Of a stretch of DNA of 64,000 bases, positions 1-8,062 are shown piece after piece. Made by a program: the position numbers and the translations under genes. The DNA comes from Gracilibacillus boraciitolerans JCM 21714 (GTDB lineage Bacteria > Bacillota > Bacilli > Bacillales > Amphibacillaceae). Location: contig NZ_BAVS01000008.1 of NCBI RefSeq assembly GCF_000521485.1, positions 47,039 through 111,038 on the forward strand. Direction: 5' to 3'. The notes under the pieces are model-generated. The model ran no database searches, had not been told where the DNA came from, and saw nothing but the letters and a program-made list of their open reading frames with translations. The first letter of the stretch is position 1, and every line of letters starts with the position of its first letter.

Positions 1-114
1 ATTACCGGAATGTATGCTCATCTAAATGAGTTTGCTTTTAAATTATACAATCTGATTGATGGCAAGTTGATCTATTCACCTGTAGAACCGACTGTCTATC
101 GTTTGGAAGTGTAG
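1..114 (+). CDS. 3' fragment of an unknown gene
   Basis: An open frame enters at the window edge and ends at TAG 112-114, giving 37 codons that end PTVYRLEV. It has no start inside the window. The residues (many aromatics, short beta-like stretch) do not match a family I recognise. Its position ahead of decayed phage genes suggests a phage or plasmid-type gene, but that is inference from context only. Confidence 0.35.
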   Translation: MTGMYAHLNEFAFKLYNLIDGKLIYSPVEPTVYRLEV

Positions 115-205
115 TCATTAGACTCATAGAAAAGCGCAAGCATGATTTACTCAATAAATACGGATCTAATAGTGAACTTTATCAATGCTAGATATTGTTT
201 AAGAT

Positions 206-499
206 ATGTTCAAACGCAGAAAAAATAACTTGAGAAAAGTTAAGAAGATAAAGTCATGCTATGAAAGCATATATAACAAGGTGATGATTAAGGATCCATT
301 ACTGAAGAGGAAAGGCAGAGCAAAGGAGTTTCGATACTTGCTACAAGAAGCATTGATAAAACGAATCAAAAGCGCGGATATCCTAATGCACGCTTTAAGT
401 TAAGTCGGTAACGAGATTAATACTCGTGATCTTAAACATTATACCGCAGTAGCAAATGATATTAATAAGAAACTCTCAGACCATATAAGAAATGTATAA
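206..499 (+). pseudogene. Decayed lysine-rich ORF, prophage-like
   Basis: A 65-codon frame from ATG 206 stops at TAA 401-403. The same frame continues without another stop to TAA 497-499 with a normal-looking sequence (VGNEINTRDLKHYTAVANDI), so the TAA probably replaces a sense codon such as AAA. The preceding 90 bases in a different frame also read like coding sequence (RLIEKRKHDLLNKYGS), suggesting a larger gene with several lesions. The protein is strongly basic and helical. I do not recognise the family. It could be a phage regulatory or replication accessory protein; low confidence. Confidence 0.3.
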
Positions 500-508
500 G
501 TATAAAAG

Positions 509-540
509 TGGAGAGCCATATCGGTTCCTCGCTTTTTTGA
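509..540 (+). terminator. Weak terminator-like hairpin
   Basis: GGAGAGCC and GGTTCCTC can pair with one mismatch across ATATC and are followed by GCTTTTTT. It sits just after the decayed ORF ending at 499, consistent with a terminator, but the stem is imperfect. Confidence 0.3.
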
Positions 541-661
541 CTATTAAATAGAATGAGGAATTTTGAAAAAAAAAAATACTTATTGTTGGCTTATAAAATT
601 GAACTAAATATGCAATTTGATTAAAGGTTAAAAGTAGATGGGTATAAAATAATAAGGTGCT

Positions 662-863
662 TCTGTCACAATTAGAAAAGGTGATAAAGGTAATTTAACA
701 CGCATCCTACATGCTATTTTGTATTGTAAGGGTTATAAGATTGCAGTGGATGGAGTTGTTCGGTCCAGAGACTGAAAAAGCAGTGAAAACTTTCCAACGA
801 TCTGTTGACATTACGGTTGATGGAGTACCTGGACCATTTACATTTACTGAATTGTTTAAGTAA
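662..863 (+). pseudogene. Peptidoglycan-binding domain fragment (endolysin C-terminus)
   Basis: The frame starting near 662 reads RKGDKGNLTRILHAILYCKG then VDGV; after a one-base insertion near 755-760 it continues GPETEKAVKTFQRSV and VDGVPGPFTFTELFK to TAA 861-863. This is the PG_binding_1 repeat (VDGxFGPxTxxAVxxFQ) that forms the C-terminus of many phage amidases and endolysins. No catalytic domain is present upstream and there is no ribosome binding site, so this is a truncated and frameshifted remnant. It marks the lysis end of a former prophage. Confidence 0.7.
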
Positions 864-886
864 GAGTATTTCATTGTTAAACATAT

Positions 887-921
887 AAGTCCAGACATTA
901 ACTAAGACCTGGGCTTATTTT
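887..921 (+). terminator. Terminator after lysin remnant
   Basis: AAGTCCAG (887-894) pairs with CTGGGCTT (909-916), followed by ATTTT. It lies between the plus-strand lysin fragment and the convergent minus-strand cargo gene. Confidence 0.55.
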
Positions 922-932
922 ATGGTATTAAC

Positions 933-1620
933 TTAACTTTCACCCTCTTTATTTATTGTAGCAAAAGCATATATTAATGGAATTACGGTAAATAAAAAAT
1001 ACTTAATAATCAACTCAGGGGGGGTGAGCGGAGTAGAATCAAACACTTCAAAAGTATCGATTGCTCCTAAAGCCGGAAGATAAAGTTGCCAAATAAAATT
1101 ATTACTAAACACGTTGTAAGGAGTAGCTTTCCCAGTTTCTTCGTGTATATCTGTAGCTTTTTCCCGCAATATTTCTTGGATTTCATCATTATTTAGTTCA
1201 TTGATAGGTATGCCATTGATATCAAACATATCATTGAAAGATCTTATTGATTCTGCAATGTTTAATGCTACGGAATCAAAATTTCCTATACTTCTGTTAA
1301 TAACTGAAATTTTTGAATTGATTATTTTGAAAAAAATCTTTTTTGAAATTAGTACCAATATTCATAGCATTAATAGTAGACTGTCGGAAAGCGTCACTTA
1401 ACAAATTCGTATTCTGTAAATATTTAATTGAAGGAAGTATGTTTATACTGTTTTGAAAACCTTCCATGAAATCAGAGATATTAGTTGCCTTTTTTAGAAA
1501 TTCGGTATTGTGAAAAATATCATCATTTAGCAAATCACCAAAGTTAACTGCTAGTTGCTGTTTTTTCATTAATCCTTCAAATATTTCTGGATCTATCATA
1601 GGCGGGTAAGATTTAAACAT
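933..1620 (-). CDS. Unknown protein with C-terminal membrane segment (frameshifted)
   Basis: Two overlapping minus-strand frames (1620 to 1297 and 1358 to 933) join into one protein of about 228 residues if one base is removed from the A-run near 1315-1320. The start ATG at 1618-1620 is preceded by an AGGA ribosome binding site (AAAGGATAATTTAAA). The N-terminal 190 residues look soluble and helical; the C-terminal 35 form a hydrophobic helix (IIKYFLFTVIPLIYAFATI) followed by a short charged tail. I do not recognise a domain. It lies directly beyond a lysin remnant, in opposite orientation, where prophages commonly carry lysogenic conversion or superinfection/defence genes. That role is inference. 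A 7-C run at 1018-1024 adds one Pro (TPLTPPEL). Confidence 0.5.
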
Positions 1621-2120
1621 TTTAAATTATCCTTTCATAATGGTGTAGCTGGCTATTAAAAACTTTTATCCAGATTTAAAAATCCTGCTAGTATAGTATT
1701 TCATATTTAAACAAGTGAGCGTTATATGGCCCTATCAAATATTAATGTTGGAAAATTAATATTACATTACAAAATCCTTTTGAATTATTTACATTATCGG
1801 CTAATTAATTACTATATTCAACTTTCTCTCTTTATCGACTCTCAAATAACTCTTCAGGATCACCAGCACCTTCTTACGCTTTAGCATAATACGTATATTC
1901 CGTAATTCTCTTAAAAATATCAATTTTCAATATCTTTAATTTTCCTTGTATTTTTTTAATCAGTTAATGCTAACAACTTATTAATATTATTGCGTTCATT
2001 TTTTGGTGTTTATAAAATGTTTATGACGAAGTAATAAACTAATCAAATGGATTACTTGAATTTGCAGGAATTTCTTACTTTTTGTCGAATTAGTGTAGAC
2101 AGAAGGGAGATGGTAATTGT
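1621..2120. other. AT-rich intergenic stretch, no gene seen
   Basis: About 500 bases between the divergent cargo gene and the DUF4145 gene. No open frame with a ribosome binding site is present on either strand; the minus-strand frame at 1996-2217 overlaps the 5' end of the DUF4145 gene and is its shadow. The stretch must hold the promoters of both divergent genes, but no clear -35/-10 pair stood out. Confidence 0.4.
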
Positions 2121-2735
2121 ATGGATCAATTACTTGGAGAATGGGCATCGAGTGTACACGATATGAAAGGATATTCGTATACTTGTGGGCATTGTGGTAA
2201 TAATGCAGGACCATCAATTGGGTATAAGTGCTATTCAGGAATTAATACATCAAAGAGAACATTAAAGGCATACATTTAATTTGCCCATCTTGTAACAAAC
2301 CAACTTTCAAATATCCAAATATAAATGAACAAATTCCAGGTGTAAGAGTTGGTTTAGGAATTGAACATTTACCTGATGAAGTCGATGCATTGTATGATGA
2401 GGCAAGAAATTGCATGTCTGTTAATGCATTTACCGCTACAGTATTATGTTGTAGGAAGTTACTAATGAATATAGCAGTATCTAAGGGCTCTAAAGAAGGG
2501 GGGAAGTTTTGCATCATATGTTCAATTTTTAAAAGATAACAATTATATTCCACCAGGTAGTGAAGCATGGGTGGACCATATTAGAAAAAAAGGAAACGAA
2601 GCTAATCATGAATTACCAGACATGCAAGAGGATGATGCTGAAGAATTACTAAAATTTACTGAAATGTTATTAAGATTTGTTTACGAATTACCTGGACATA
2701 TGGAAAAGCATATAAAGAAGGAAGATGATGCCTGA
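2121..2735 (+). CDS. DUF4145 protein with N-terminal zinc ribbon (frameshifted)
   Basis: Start ATG 2121 follows GGGAGATGG. Two single-base errors break the frame: AAA for expected AAAA at 2252-2254 and six Gs for expected five at 2498-2503. Joined, the protein is about 204 residues. Residues 20-75 hold two Cys pairs (TCGHCG and CPSC), a likely zinc ribbon. From about residue 95 to the end it matches DUF4145 (LYDEARNCMSVNAFTATVLC, then ANHELPDMQEDDAEELLKF). DUF4145 occurs alone and at the C-termini of restriction and other defence proteins; its biochemical function is not settled. Here it sits among prophage genes, so it may be phage cargo. A short GATGATGCC/GGTTGTCATC hairpin and T-run follow the stop. 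Confidence 0.7.
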
Positions 2736-2777
2736 TGGTTGTCATCTTTTTATTATCTAAAAAGGAGATGCATAATC

Positions 2778-3029
2778 ATGATCAAAAAAAAGAATATCTG
2801 CACAAGGTACGGAGTATTGGGATAATAAAGAAAAGAGAGTACGTTTTGTACCTGCAGGTAAGAAACCTAATTTTGAAGTGACTGAGGATCCTAAGAGCAT
2901 GATCGGTGGTGTAGATCTGGCGACTGGTAAAGATAAAACTGTTATTAATGGAAAAGTAGTAGATGATGAAACAAATAATAACTTAGATGATTTAAACGTA
3001 AGCCCGAATTTAAAAAATAAAAGTGTACC
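2778..3029 (+). pseudogene. 5' half of phage structural-region gene (YqbF/HeH-like), cut by IS66
   Basis: ATG 2778 follows AAAGGAGATG. One extra A in the run after ATGATC (about 2782-2789) shifts the frame; corrected, the product begins MIKKRISAQGTEYWDNKEKR and runs through FEVTEDPKSMIGGVDLATGK to NLKNKSVP near 3029. The body plus the matching 3' part at 5285-5462 resemble small phage proteins with a C-terminal HeH/LEM helix-turn-helix module encoded near capsid genes (YqbF of the B. subtilis skin element is the comparison I have in mind). Coding then runs into IS66 sequence and stops at 3148-3150. Interruption by the IS is the simplest explanation. Confidence 0.55.
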
Positions 3030-3047
3030 TTTAGGGTACGCATCACT

Positions 3048-3087
3048 AATAGCCGTTAATTCTGATTTTTTTAATCGAATTACGGCT
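3048..3087. terminator. Strong hairpin with internal T-run at the tnpC end
   Basis: AATAGCCGT(T)AATT pairs with AATTACGGCTATT across a T-rich loop. It lies a few bases beyond the tnpC stop (3091) and can act as a terminator for the minus-strand transposase operon or block read-out from the element. Confidence 0.55.
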
Positions 3088-3090
3088 ATT

Positions 3091-4618
3091 TCATTTACTT
3101 TTGCTACATTCTGCTTGAATCATTTTCGACCAGGGCATGTATTGATCTAAAATTACAGGGTTTTGTAGGATACCGAGGTTTGGTAAATCCGTAAAAAGTT
3201 TCTTTATATATTCATAGAAATCAACCCCCCCATTACTTTTGGTAGTTTCAGCGATACTCAAACAGATGGCATTTGCTTTTGCACCAGCTTCACTTACACT
3301 GAAAAGCCAATTTTTTCTTCCTATAACGTTGGGACGAATGGCGTTCTCGGCTGGATTATTATCCATTTCAATTCGTCCATCGTTCAGGAATACTTTGAGT
3401 CCACTTGCCCTGTTTAAAGTGTATTCAGCGGCTTTTGCTAGCGCGTTTTTTCCGTCGCTTGCTCGGAGACAAATGTTTATATTGCCTTTCTAGTCGATAT
3501 AAATCATCACAATATTTCACACCGATTCTTCCATTTTTGCTATCAGCTTTAAGCCAATATCGACGAACATGGGCCCAACAATTTGCGAAATTAACACCTT
3601 CCAACTTATCATATGCAGAATAACCATCACACATAATCGTTCCAGAAAAACCTTCAATAAAACCTTCAAGCACAGATCGTGCTCGTGATAATGCGCTTTG
3701 AAAGAGAGTCATTGTTGGCCCTTGGCTTGGCACGCTTCGAAACACCCAGTTATAGGCATTAGCTTGGCCAGATTTTCCATCAGATCGGTTGATAATTTGT
3801 CCATATGTTTCATCGACATGCAAAACCGATTTAGTCATCATCAACTCTTTCATTCGTTCATAAACAGGTAAGAGCCAATCGTGTGCTGCACGGATAACCC
3901 AATTCGAAAGGTTTTTATCATTGGTATTCAAATCATAGCGATCCCACTCCTTTACCTGACGGTAAAGAGGTAAGTACTGTGCAAATTTATCATAGATGAC
4001 TTTGGCAAGTACGCTAGGAATTGCGATGCTACGTTGAATGGCTGGTTGTGGTGCTTTCCCGCGTTTGATTTGTGCCGGCTGTGCTGAATCAACTTTGCAG
4101 CCCTTACATTCATACGCATGTTCAATGTGTTGTACTTTCATCATTTTGGCAGGAATAAATTTTGCTTCTTCACGTACAATTTTACTGCCAATTTCAATCA
4201 TTTCTCCTTCGCAACAGTCACAGATTATATTTTCGGGATGATGGTGAATAGCTTCTACTTCAATACCATCATGTAAGGAATCATTTCGTTTTTTTGATTT
4301 AACTTTTCGATCAACAGTATAAGTAATTGTCTGTTGGCTTTGTTCTTCTGTGTGCTCTGGTTCGCTAAAAGCTGGGTCATCATCAAATAATGAACCTTGC
4401 CCGTCTGGTACGTTATATTTCGATTTTTCGGTTTTTGATCCATATAAAAGCTTAGTTAAATGGCGCACTTGATCGGTTAACGCTTCAATCTGTTTCGATA
4501 AGTCTTTGTTTTGTTGATTCGAATGAGCCAATTGCTCTTCGAGTAGACAAATTAATTTCTCGTTTTGACTTTTATTCTTAGAAGCGTTCTCCACACCATT
4601 CACCCACTTTTCGTTCAC
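3091..4618 (-). pseudogene. tnpC: IS66 transposase TnpC, broken
   Basis: The first 397 codons from ATG 4618 hold the IS66 layout: leucine-rich N-terminal helix (residues 20-55), a zinc-binding CDCC/CKGC region, then the DDE domain with HVDET and CDGYSAY as the first two acidic positions. The frame fails near 3425-3470 after LERQYKHLSPSKRR. In another frame the sequence continues DGKNALAKAAEYTLNR, then DGRIEMDNNPAEN carrying the third acidic residue, to TGA 3091-3093. Compared with family members the roughly 25-residue linker between these parts is missing, so a small deletion rather than a one-base error is likely. A G7 run gives NGGVDFYEY where relatives have one Gly. Confidence 0.8.
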
Positions 4619-4698
4619 ATTAGTTACGTTATATTATACCATTTTGAACGAGCTAAGGAAAGCTAGAAACGTCTTTAAATCAACGTTTTTTAATTGAT

Positions 4699-5052
4699 TT
4701 AGAACACTCCTTTTGGTGATTTTTGAATAGCCTTTGGTTGCTGAATGGACAACCCTTCTAACAGCCATCGAACTTCCTGTTGCGAAAGTTTACGTACTTC
4801 CTTTTCATCTTTTGGCCATTGAAGTTTTCCATTATCTAGTCGCTTATAAAGCATGGCGAAACCATTGCCATCAAAATACAAACATTAATAACGATCCTTA
4901 CTCCAAGCGGAGAATAGGAAAATAGAATCGCCATATGGATCAAGTTCGAAAGAATCTTGAATTAACGTTGCTAATCCATCAATTCCCTTCCTCATATCTG
5001 TTTTACCGCAAATAATGTATATGTTTTTTACACTTGTATAATCATGTTTCAT
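4699..5052 (-). pseudogene. tnpB: IS66 accessory protein TnpB with in-frame stop
   Basis: Reading from ATG 5052 gives MKHDYTSVKNIYIICGKTDM and RKGIDGLATLIQ, the conserved start of IS66 Orf2/TnpB. After SAWSKDRY the codon is TAA (4885-4887), where the family has Lys; the same frame continues CLYFDGNGFAMLYKRLDNGK to the natural stop near 4699. A single T in place of A explains the lesion. The protein is needed for transposition of classical IS66 elements though its enzymatic role is unknown. Start overlaps the tnpA stop (ATGA). Confidence 0.8.
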
Positions 5053-5246
5053 AGATTTTTCAACTCCCTCATGACCGATTGGATGATGTGCTCCTCTATG
5101 CCGTTGAAAAAGGAAATTTCAGTAGCCGCTATTTTGATTGTGCAAATGCTATTTGAAGGATCTTCCGAAGTTGTGGATGTTATCGTATTTTTACCTTCAG
5201 GGTGTATTGAAACGGGGGGGACAATTGTTAGTTTTTGATGTGACAT
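5049..5246 (-). CDS. tnpA: IS66 accessory protein TnpA
   Basis: This 65-residue frame begins at ATG 5246, preceded on the minus strand by GGAGGTGC. It sits first in the IS66 operon and its stop overlaps the tnpB start. The sequence (KLTIVPPVSIHPEGK, then ISFFNGIEEHIIQSVMREL) fits the short, poorly conserved TnpA proteins of IS66 elements. A G7/C7 tract at 5214-5220 encodes the PP in IVPPV. It appears intact, unlike its partners. Confidence 0.6.
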   Translation of the reverse strand: MSHQKLTIVPPVSIHPEGKNTITSTTSEDPSNSICTIKIAATEISFFNGIEEHIIQSVMRELKNL

Positions 5247-5284
5247 AGAAAAAGCACCTCCTTAATTGATACGATTATTGTACC

Positions 5285-5462
5285 AAGGGGGGGTGCCGAT
5301 CATTTATATGCGTTGTTTGAATGGGGGGACTTACATTTAAACAAAGAGCAGCTGCTAGCGTTTGCTGAAGAAAACAATATTGAGATACCAGGTAACATGT
5401 CTAAGGAAGATACCATTAGAAAACATATTCAAGAAGAATTAACTGCAGCTGATCCAGAATGA
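5285..5462 (+). pseudogene. 3' half of IS66-interrupted phage gene (HeH/LEM-like)
   Basis: Open frame from the IS junction reads GADHLYALFEWGDLHLNKEQ then LLAFAEENNIEIPGN and KEDTIRKHIQEELTAADPE to TGA 5460-5462. The LxxFAEENxIxIP...KxDTIRxHI pattern is a HeH/LEM-type helix-extended-loop-helix seen at the C-terminus of small phage proteins. It has no start codon or ribosome binding site of its own. Its stop overlaps the HNH gene start (ATGA), indicating they were one operon. Confidence 0.5.
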
Positions 5463-5833
5463 AATACTGTGGCGAACAAGGATGTAAAAAACTAATAGCA
5501 TCAGGTAGGTATTGTGATGAACATAGAAGACGGTCCAACCATAAACCATCTAGGTATAGGTATAAATCATTCTATAACTCACAAGCATGGAAGGATTTAA
5601 AGTCTGACTGTTATCAACGAGACAAAGGTTGTTGTGTGGAATGTGGGAAGTTAGTCTATGGTAAACAAGTACATCATCATCACAAGATACCAATAGCTGT
5701 TCAACCTAACTTGAAGTTAGACAAGGATAATGTTGTAACGGTTTGTAATCAATGCCATAATGTGTTGGAAAACGAATTGAATGTGATATACCATCACATG
5801 AGTGGGAGTGGAAGCCCCCCCTATCATTTTTAA
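5459..5833 (+). CDS. Phage HNH endonuclease
   Basis: 124 residues. N-terminal zinc-binding MKYCGEQGCKKLIASGRYCD then CDEHRRR, followed by the HNH core: CVECGKLVYGKQVHHHHKIP, then KLDKDNVVTVCNQCHNVLEN. The HH pair, Asn and His of HNH plus two CxxC knuckles are visible. Such nucleases lie next to terminase genes in many siphovirus genomes, where they assist DNA packaging. Here no terminase follows; the chromosome resumes soon after, so the prophage is truncated. The C-terminus SGSGSPPYHF follows a C7 run (5815-5821); with a shorter tract the frame would continue past TAA, so the true end is uncertain. Confidence 0.8.
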   Translation: MKYCGEQGCKKLIASGRYCDEHRRRSNHKPSRYRYKSFYNSQAWKDLKSDCYQRDKGCCVECGKLVYGKQVHHHHKIPIAVQPNLKLDKDNVVTVCNQCHNVLENELNVIYHHMSGSGSPPYHF

Positions 5834-6031
5834 ATGAATGGCTATATTCTGCAGACCGTTTGGGGGGGATGCAAACGCGCACCTCAAATGAAATTTTTAA
5901 GTTTTTTTATTGTAGTACTTTTCTTGTTGTGTAGTACTGCAAATACAGTAATAGCAACTGTTAGAGGTTTGTCACAGTGATTGTCACACTTATGTAGTAT
6001 TACAATAAAATTGCAGTACTACATTTTGTTT
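5834..6031. repeat. GTAGTACT repeats and 13-bp hairpin
   Basis: No gene. GTAGTACT occurs near 5912 and 5931, a variant GTAGTATT near 5995, and the inverted AGTACTAC near 6015. TGTAGTATTACAA (5993-6005) pairs with TTGCAGTACTACA (6011-6023) using two G-U pairs. The hairpin lies between the HNH gene and the end of the convergent DUF4365 gene, so it could be a terminator, but the clustered copies also resemble an operator or recombination site. Confidence 0.45.
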
Positions 6032-7804
6032 TTACCACTGTTTTGTAAGATTATAAAAAGGGAAATTAGAAAAATGCTCTCTTTGTTCTTTGGATAATTT
6101 CCTAAAGGTAATTTCAAATTCAAACTTACTTTCTAATAGGATATAAAATGCACACAATACATCAGGTGTATGAGATTGTTGTTCTTTCATTATTAAAATA
6201 TTCTCTTTTTCTTGCTTATTGAACTCCCTCATTCTTTTTATAATCTGCATTCTATTTAGATAATAATTAATATTACCGGAAGAAAAAGCCATCAAATAAT
6301 CAAATATACTTAAAGTTAGATCTAAAATTTCTTTTCTATGGTCGTGTTGGTCGTAATATTGTAGCAGTTGTAGAAAATAGTCGTTGGTAAGTGTTAAACT
6401 TAATTCATTTTCACAAATCAAAGACTTGAATGAAGATTCTACCACTTTAGGATCAAAGTTTGAAATTTCTAAAAGAAGTGTAGCATCAAATGTTAAAAAT
6501 GGACTATGGTCTACACTGTCAGATTGATCGTTATAGATTGCTCTTATTTTCAAGTGTTTTTGAAGATCAGCCAAATTAAAAAGGTCAAATACCTTTTGTT
6601 TACCTTGTACTTTTGCTGTAAAAAGTACAAGTTTATAGGATCCAAATTTAAATTGAAGAAAGGGGGGGTTATCAGGGGGGGTTGTCTCTATATTGCTTTG
6701 TTTACCTTTATAAAAAATGTTTACCAGTGCATTTAATGTTTTTAATTCTTCTCCTGAGAAGTCATCAATGTCATCATCAAATAGAATGTTTAACTTTCTG
6801 AACGTTTCAATAATGTCCTCAAGATTACTAATATAATTTGGAAGGTTTTTTAGTCTGGAAGTGTCTTCAAATTTATTTAATTCGATAATCGATCCGTTTA
6901 TATTTAACGAATTTTCCTTTATCATCTGTAACATAAACTTAGAATCTTTAATGCGGTCGGATATAGTGCCTTTTTCATTAAAGTTAATTTTTAAAGGTTG
7001 TTGACGATCCATCGATCCATTTGCTGTTTTATTTATGATGACTTCTAATGAACTACCAAATTTAAGCTTTACATACTCTTTGGAAATTTCCCGTTTAACT
7101 TCTGTATACCACTTAACACTATCAATACCGATCCATAAATCAGTTTCCTCTTCAATGTTTTTAATTTTAATTTTATAAAGTGGAATGTCAATACCCAGAT
7201 CATCAATATGTCTATAAGCATAAGTACCATGTTCCAGTAAAAAATCTTGAACATCATATTGTGAAGGGGTAAAAAACTTGATTTTATAGCTATCAAATGC
7301 AAACTCTTTATCAATTAGTAGAGATAAGGGTTGTTTTTCACTATGGAGTATAAAGTACCTACATAACATTTCAAGTGAGTCACTGGAAATGTCTAGTCTT
7401 TTTAAGGATTGAGTAATTGTTTTTTTAGTACCCATATCTTTTATTATTTTTTTTAGATCGATTGGTAATAAATCTAAATAATAAATTTGAGTTTTAGATG
7501 CTGAAACTATTTCGACTAAAAAGAAAAGTATTCCACCATTACGAAAATAATTATCTAAATTATCTTTATTTAAAGGGTATTTAGCAACCATACTAAAATT
7601 TTTAACTTCTTTACCCTTAATTTGAACTGGAACTTTCCCAGCAAGTTGAGATTTTTTAAGTTGTTCATTCCTGTATACCCAAATCTCACCGTCCCATGAT
7701 GGAGTTTTATCATTAACAGGTATTTCATCTTTTAAAAGATCACTTTTGAAAATCTCAAACTGTATCCTATTTACTGCAATTCTTTCAATTCTCTCAGAAT
7801 TCAA
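6032..7804 (-). CDS. DUF4365-type PD-(D/E)xK-like protein, putative defence gene
   Basis: 590 residues, TTG start at 7804 with AAAGGA upstream, no frameshift. Residues 1-70 show the DUF4365 pattern: RIERIAVNRIQFEI, then PSWDGEIWVY and VPVQIKGKEV. D/E in WDGEI and the Q-x-K in VQIKGK are placed like the metal-binding residues of PD-(D/E)xK nucleases. The remaining 500 residues are alpha/beta without a domain I recognise. Proteins with this N-terminus occur in defence islands, so DNA or RNA cleavage in phage defence is a plausible but unproven role. It sits between prophage remains and rpsD, in minus orientation. Two C7 runs (6662-6668, 6675-6681) add prolines (TTPPDNPPF). Confidence 0.6.
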   Translation of the reverse strand: MNSERIERIAVNRIQFEIFKSDLLKDEIPVNDKTPSWDGEIWVYRNEQLKKSQLAGKVPVQIKGKEVKNFSMVAKYPLNKDNLDNYFRNGGILFFLVEIVSASKTQIYYLDLLPIDLKKIIKDMGTKKTITQSLKRLDISSDSLEMLCRYFILHSEKQPLSLLIDKEFAFDSYKIKFFTPSQYDVQDFLLEHGTYAYRHIDDLGIDIPLYKIKIKNIEEETDLWIGIDSVKWYTEVKREISKEYVKLKFGSSLEVIINKTANGSMDRQQPLKINFNEKGTISDRIKDSKFMLQMIKENSLNINGSIIELNKFEDTSRLKNLPNYISNLEDIIETFRKLNILFDDDIDDFSGEELKTLNALVNIFYKGKQSNIETTPPDNPPFLQFKFGSYKLVLFTAKVQGKQKVFDLFNLADLQKHLKIRAIYNDQSDSVDHSPFLTFDATLLLEISNFDPKVVESSFKSLICENELSLTLTNDYFLQLLQYYDQHDHRKEILDLTLSIFDYLMAFSSGNINYYLNRMQIIKRMREFNKQEKENILIMKEQQSHTPDVLCAFYILLESKFEFEITFRKLSKEQREHFSNFPFYNLTKQW

Positions 7805-7915
7805 GGTATGTTCGTCCTTTCCTAGAACTTAAATGAAATCAATTTTAAATGAACATTTAAAGATTAGCGCAGAATACAATTCCTTTACCTAAGCCTGCCA
7901 TGCTATAAATTATTA

Positions 7916-7946
7916 GCCGAAAAACTGGCTGAAAACTGGCCGAAAA
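7916..7946. repeat. Short tandem repeat of CTGGCNGAAAA
   Basis: GCCGAAAA, ACTGGCTGAAAA and CTGGCCGAAAA follow one another directly. The units lie between the DUF4365 gene and the rpsD terminator, close to the presumed prophage/chromosome junction. Three units are too few for a CRISPR and lack spacers. Confidence 0.4.
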
Positions 7947-7989
7947 TACGTACATTTATCTACATTATCTTGCAAATATCAAAATATAA

Positions 7990-8036
7990 GAAAAAGCCTA
8001 GAAACATTGATACAACAACATTTCTAAGGCTTTTTT
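7990..8036. terminator. Bidirectional terminator of rpsD
   Basis: AAAGCCTAGAAA pairs with TTTCTAAGGCTTT (one bulge). T-runs flank both sides (AAAAA left, TTTTTTT right), so it can end the minus-strand rpsD transcript and block entry from the plus side. Confidence 0.8.
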
Positions 8037-8062
8037 TGCATTCTTTATTCAGTCTATCCCGA

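Larger units (their letters stand above)
3030..5278 (-). mobile_element. Degenerate IS66-family insertion sequence
   Basis: Minus-strand genes tnpA, tnpB, tnpC are in canonical IS66 order with an ATGA overlap between tnpA and tnpB. The element separates two halves of a phage gene. TGTACC occurs at both junctions (3024-3029 and 5279-5284); the flanking octamers AGTGTACC and ATTGTACC differ at one base, compatible with the 8-bp duplication known for IS66. I could not identify convincing terminal inverted repeats, so the exact ends are uncertain. tnpB has an in-frame stop and tnpC has an internal deletion with frameshift, so this copy is not expected to be autonomous. Confidence 0.75.

Noticed and set aside
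1996..2217. Minus-strand 73-residue frame
   Set aside because: It overlaps the 5' end of the plus-strand DUF4145 gene with its good ribosome binding site and shows no family features.
3030..3045. IS66 left terminal inverted repeat GTACGCATC
   Set aside because: Only GTAC is shared with the right end; no convincing inverted repeat could be aligned.
7916..7946. CRISPR array
   Set aside because: Only three short units directly abutting each other, no spacers and no cas genes.
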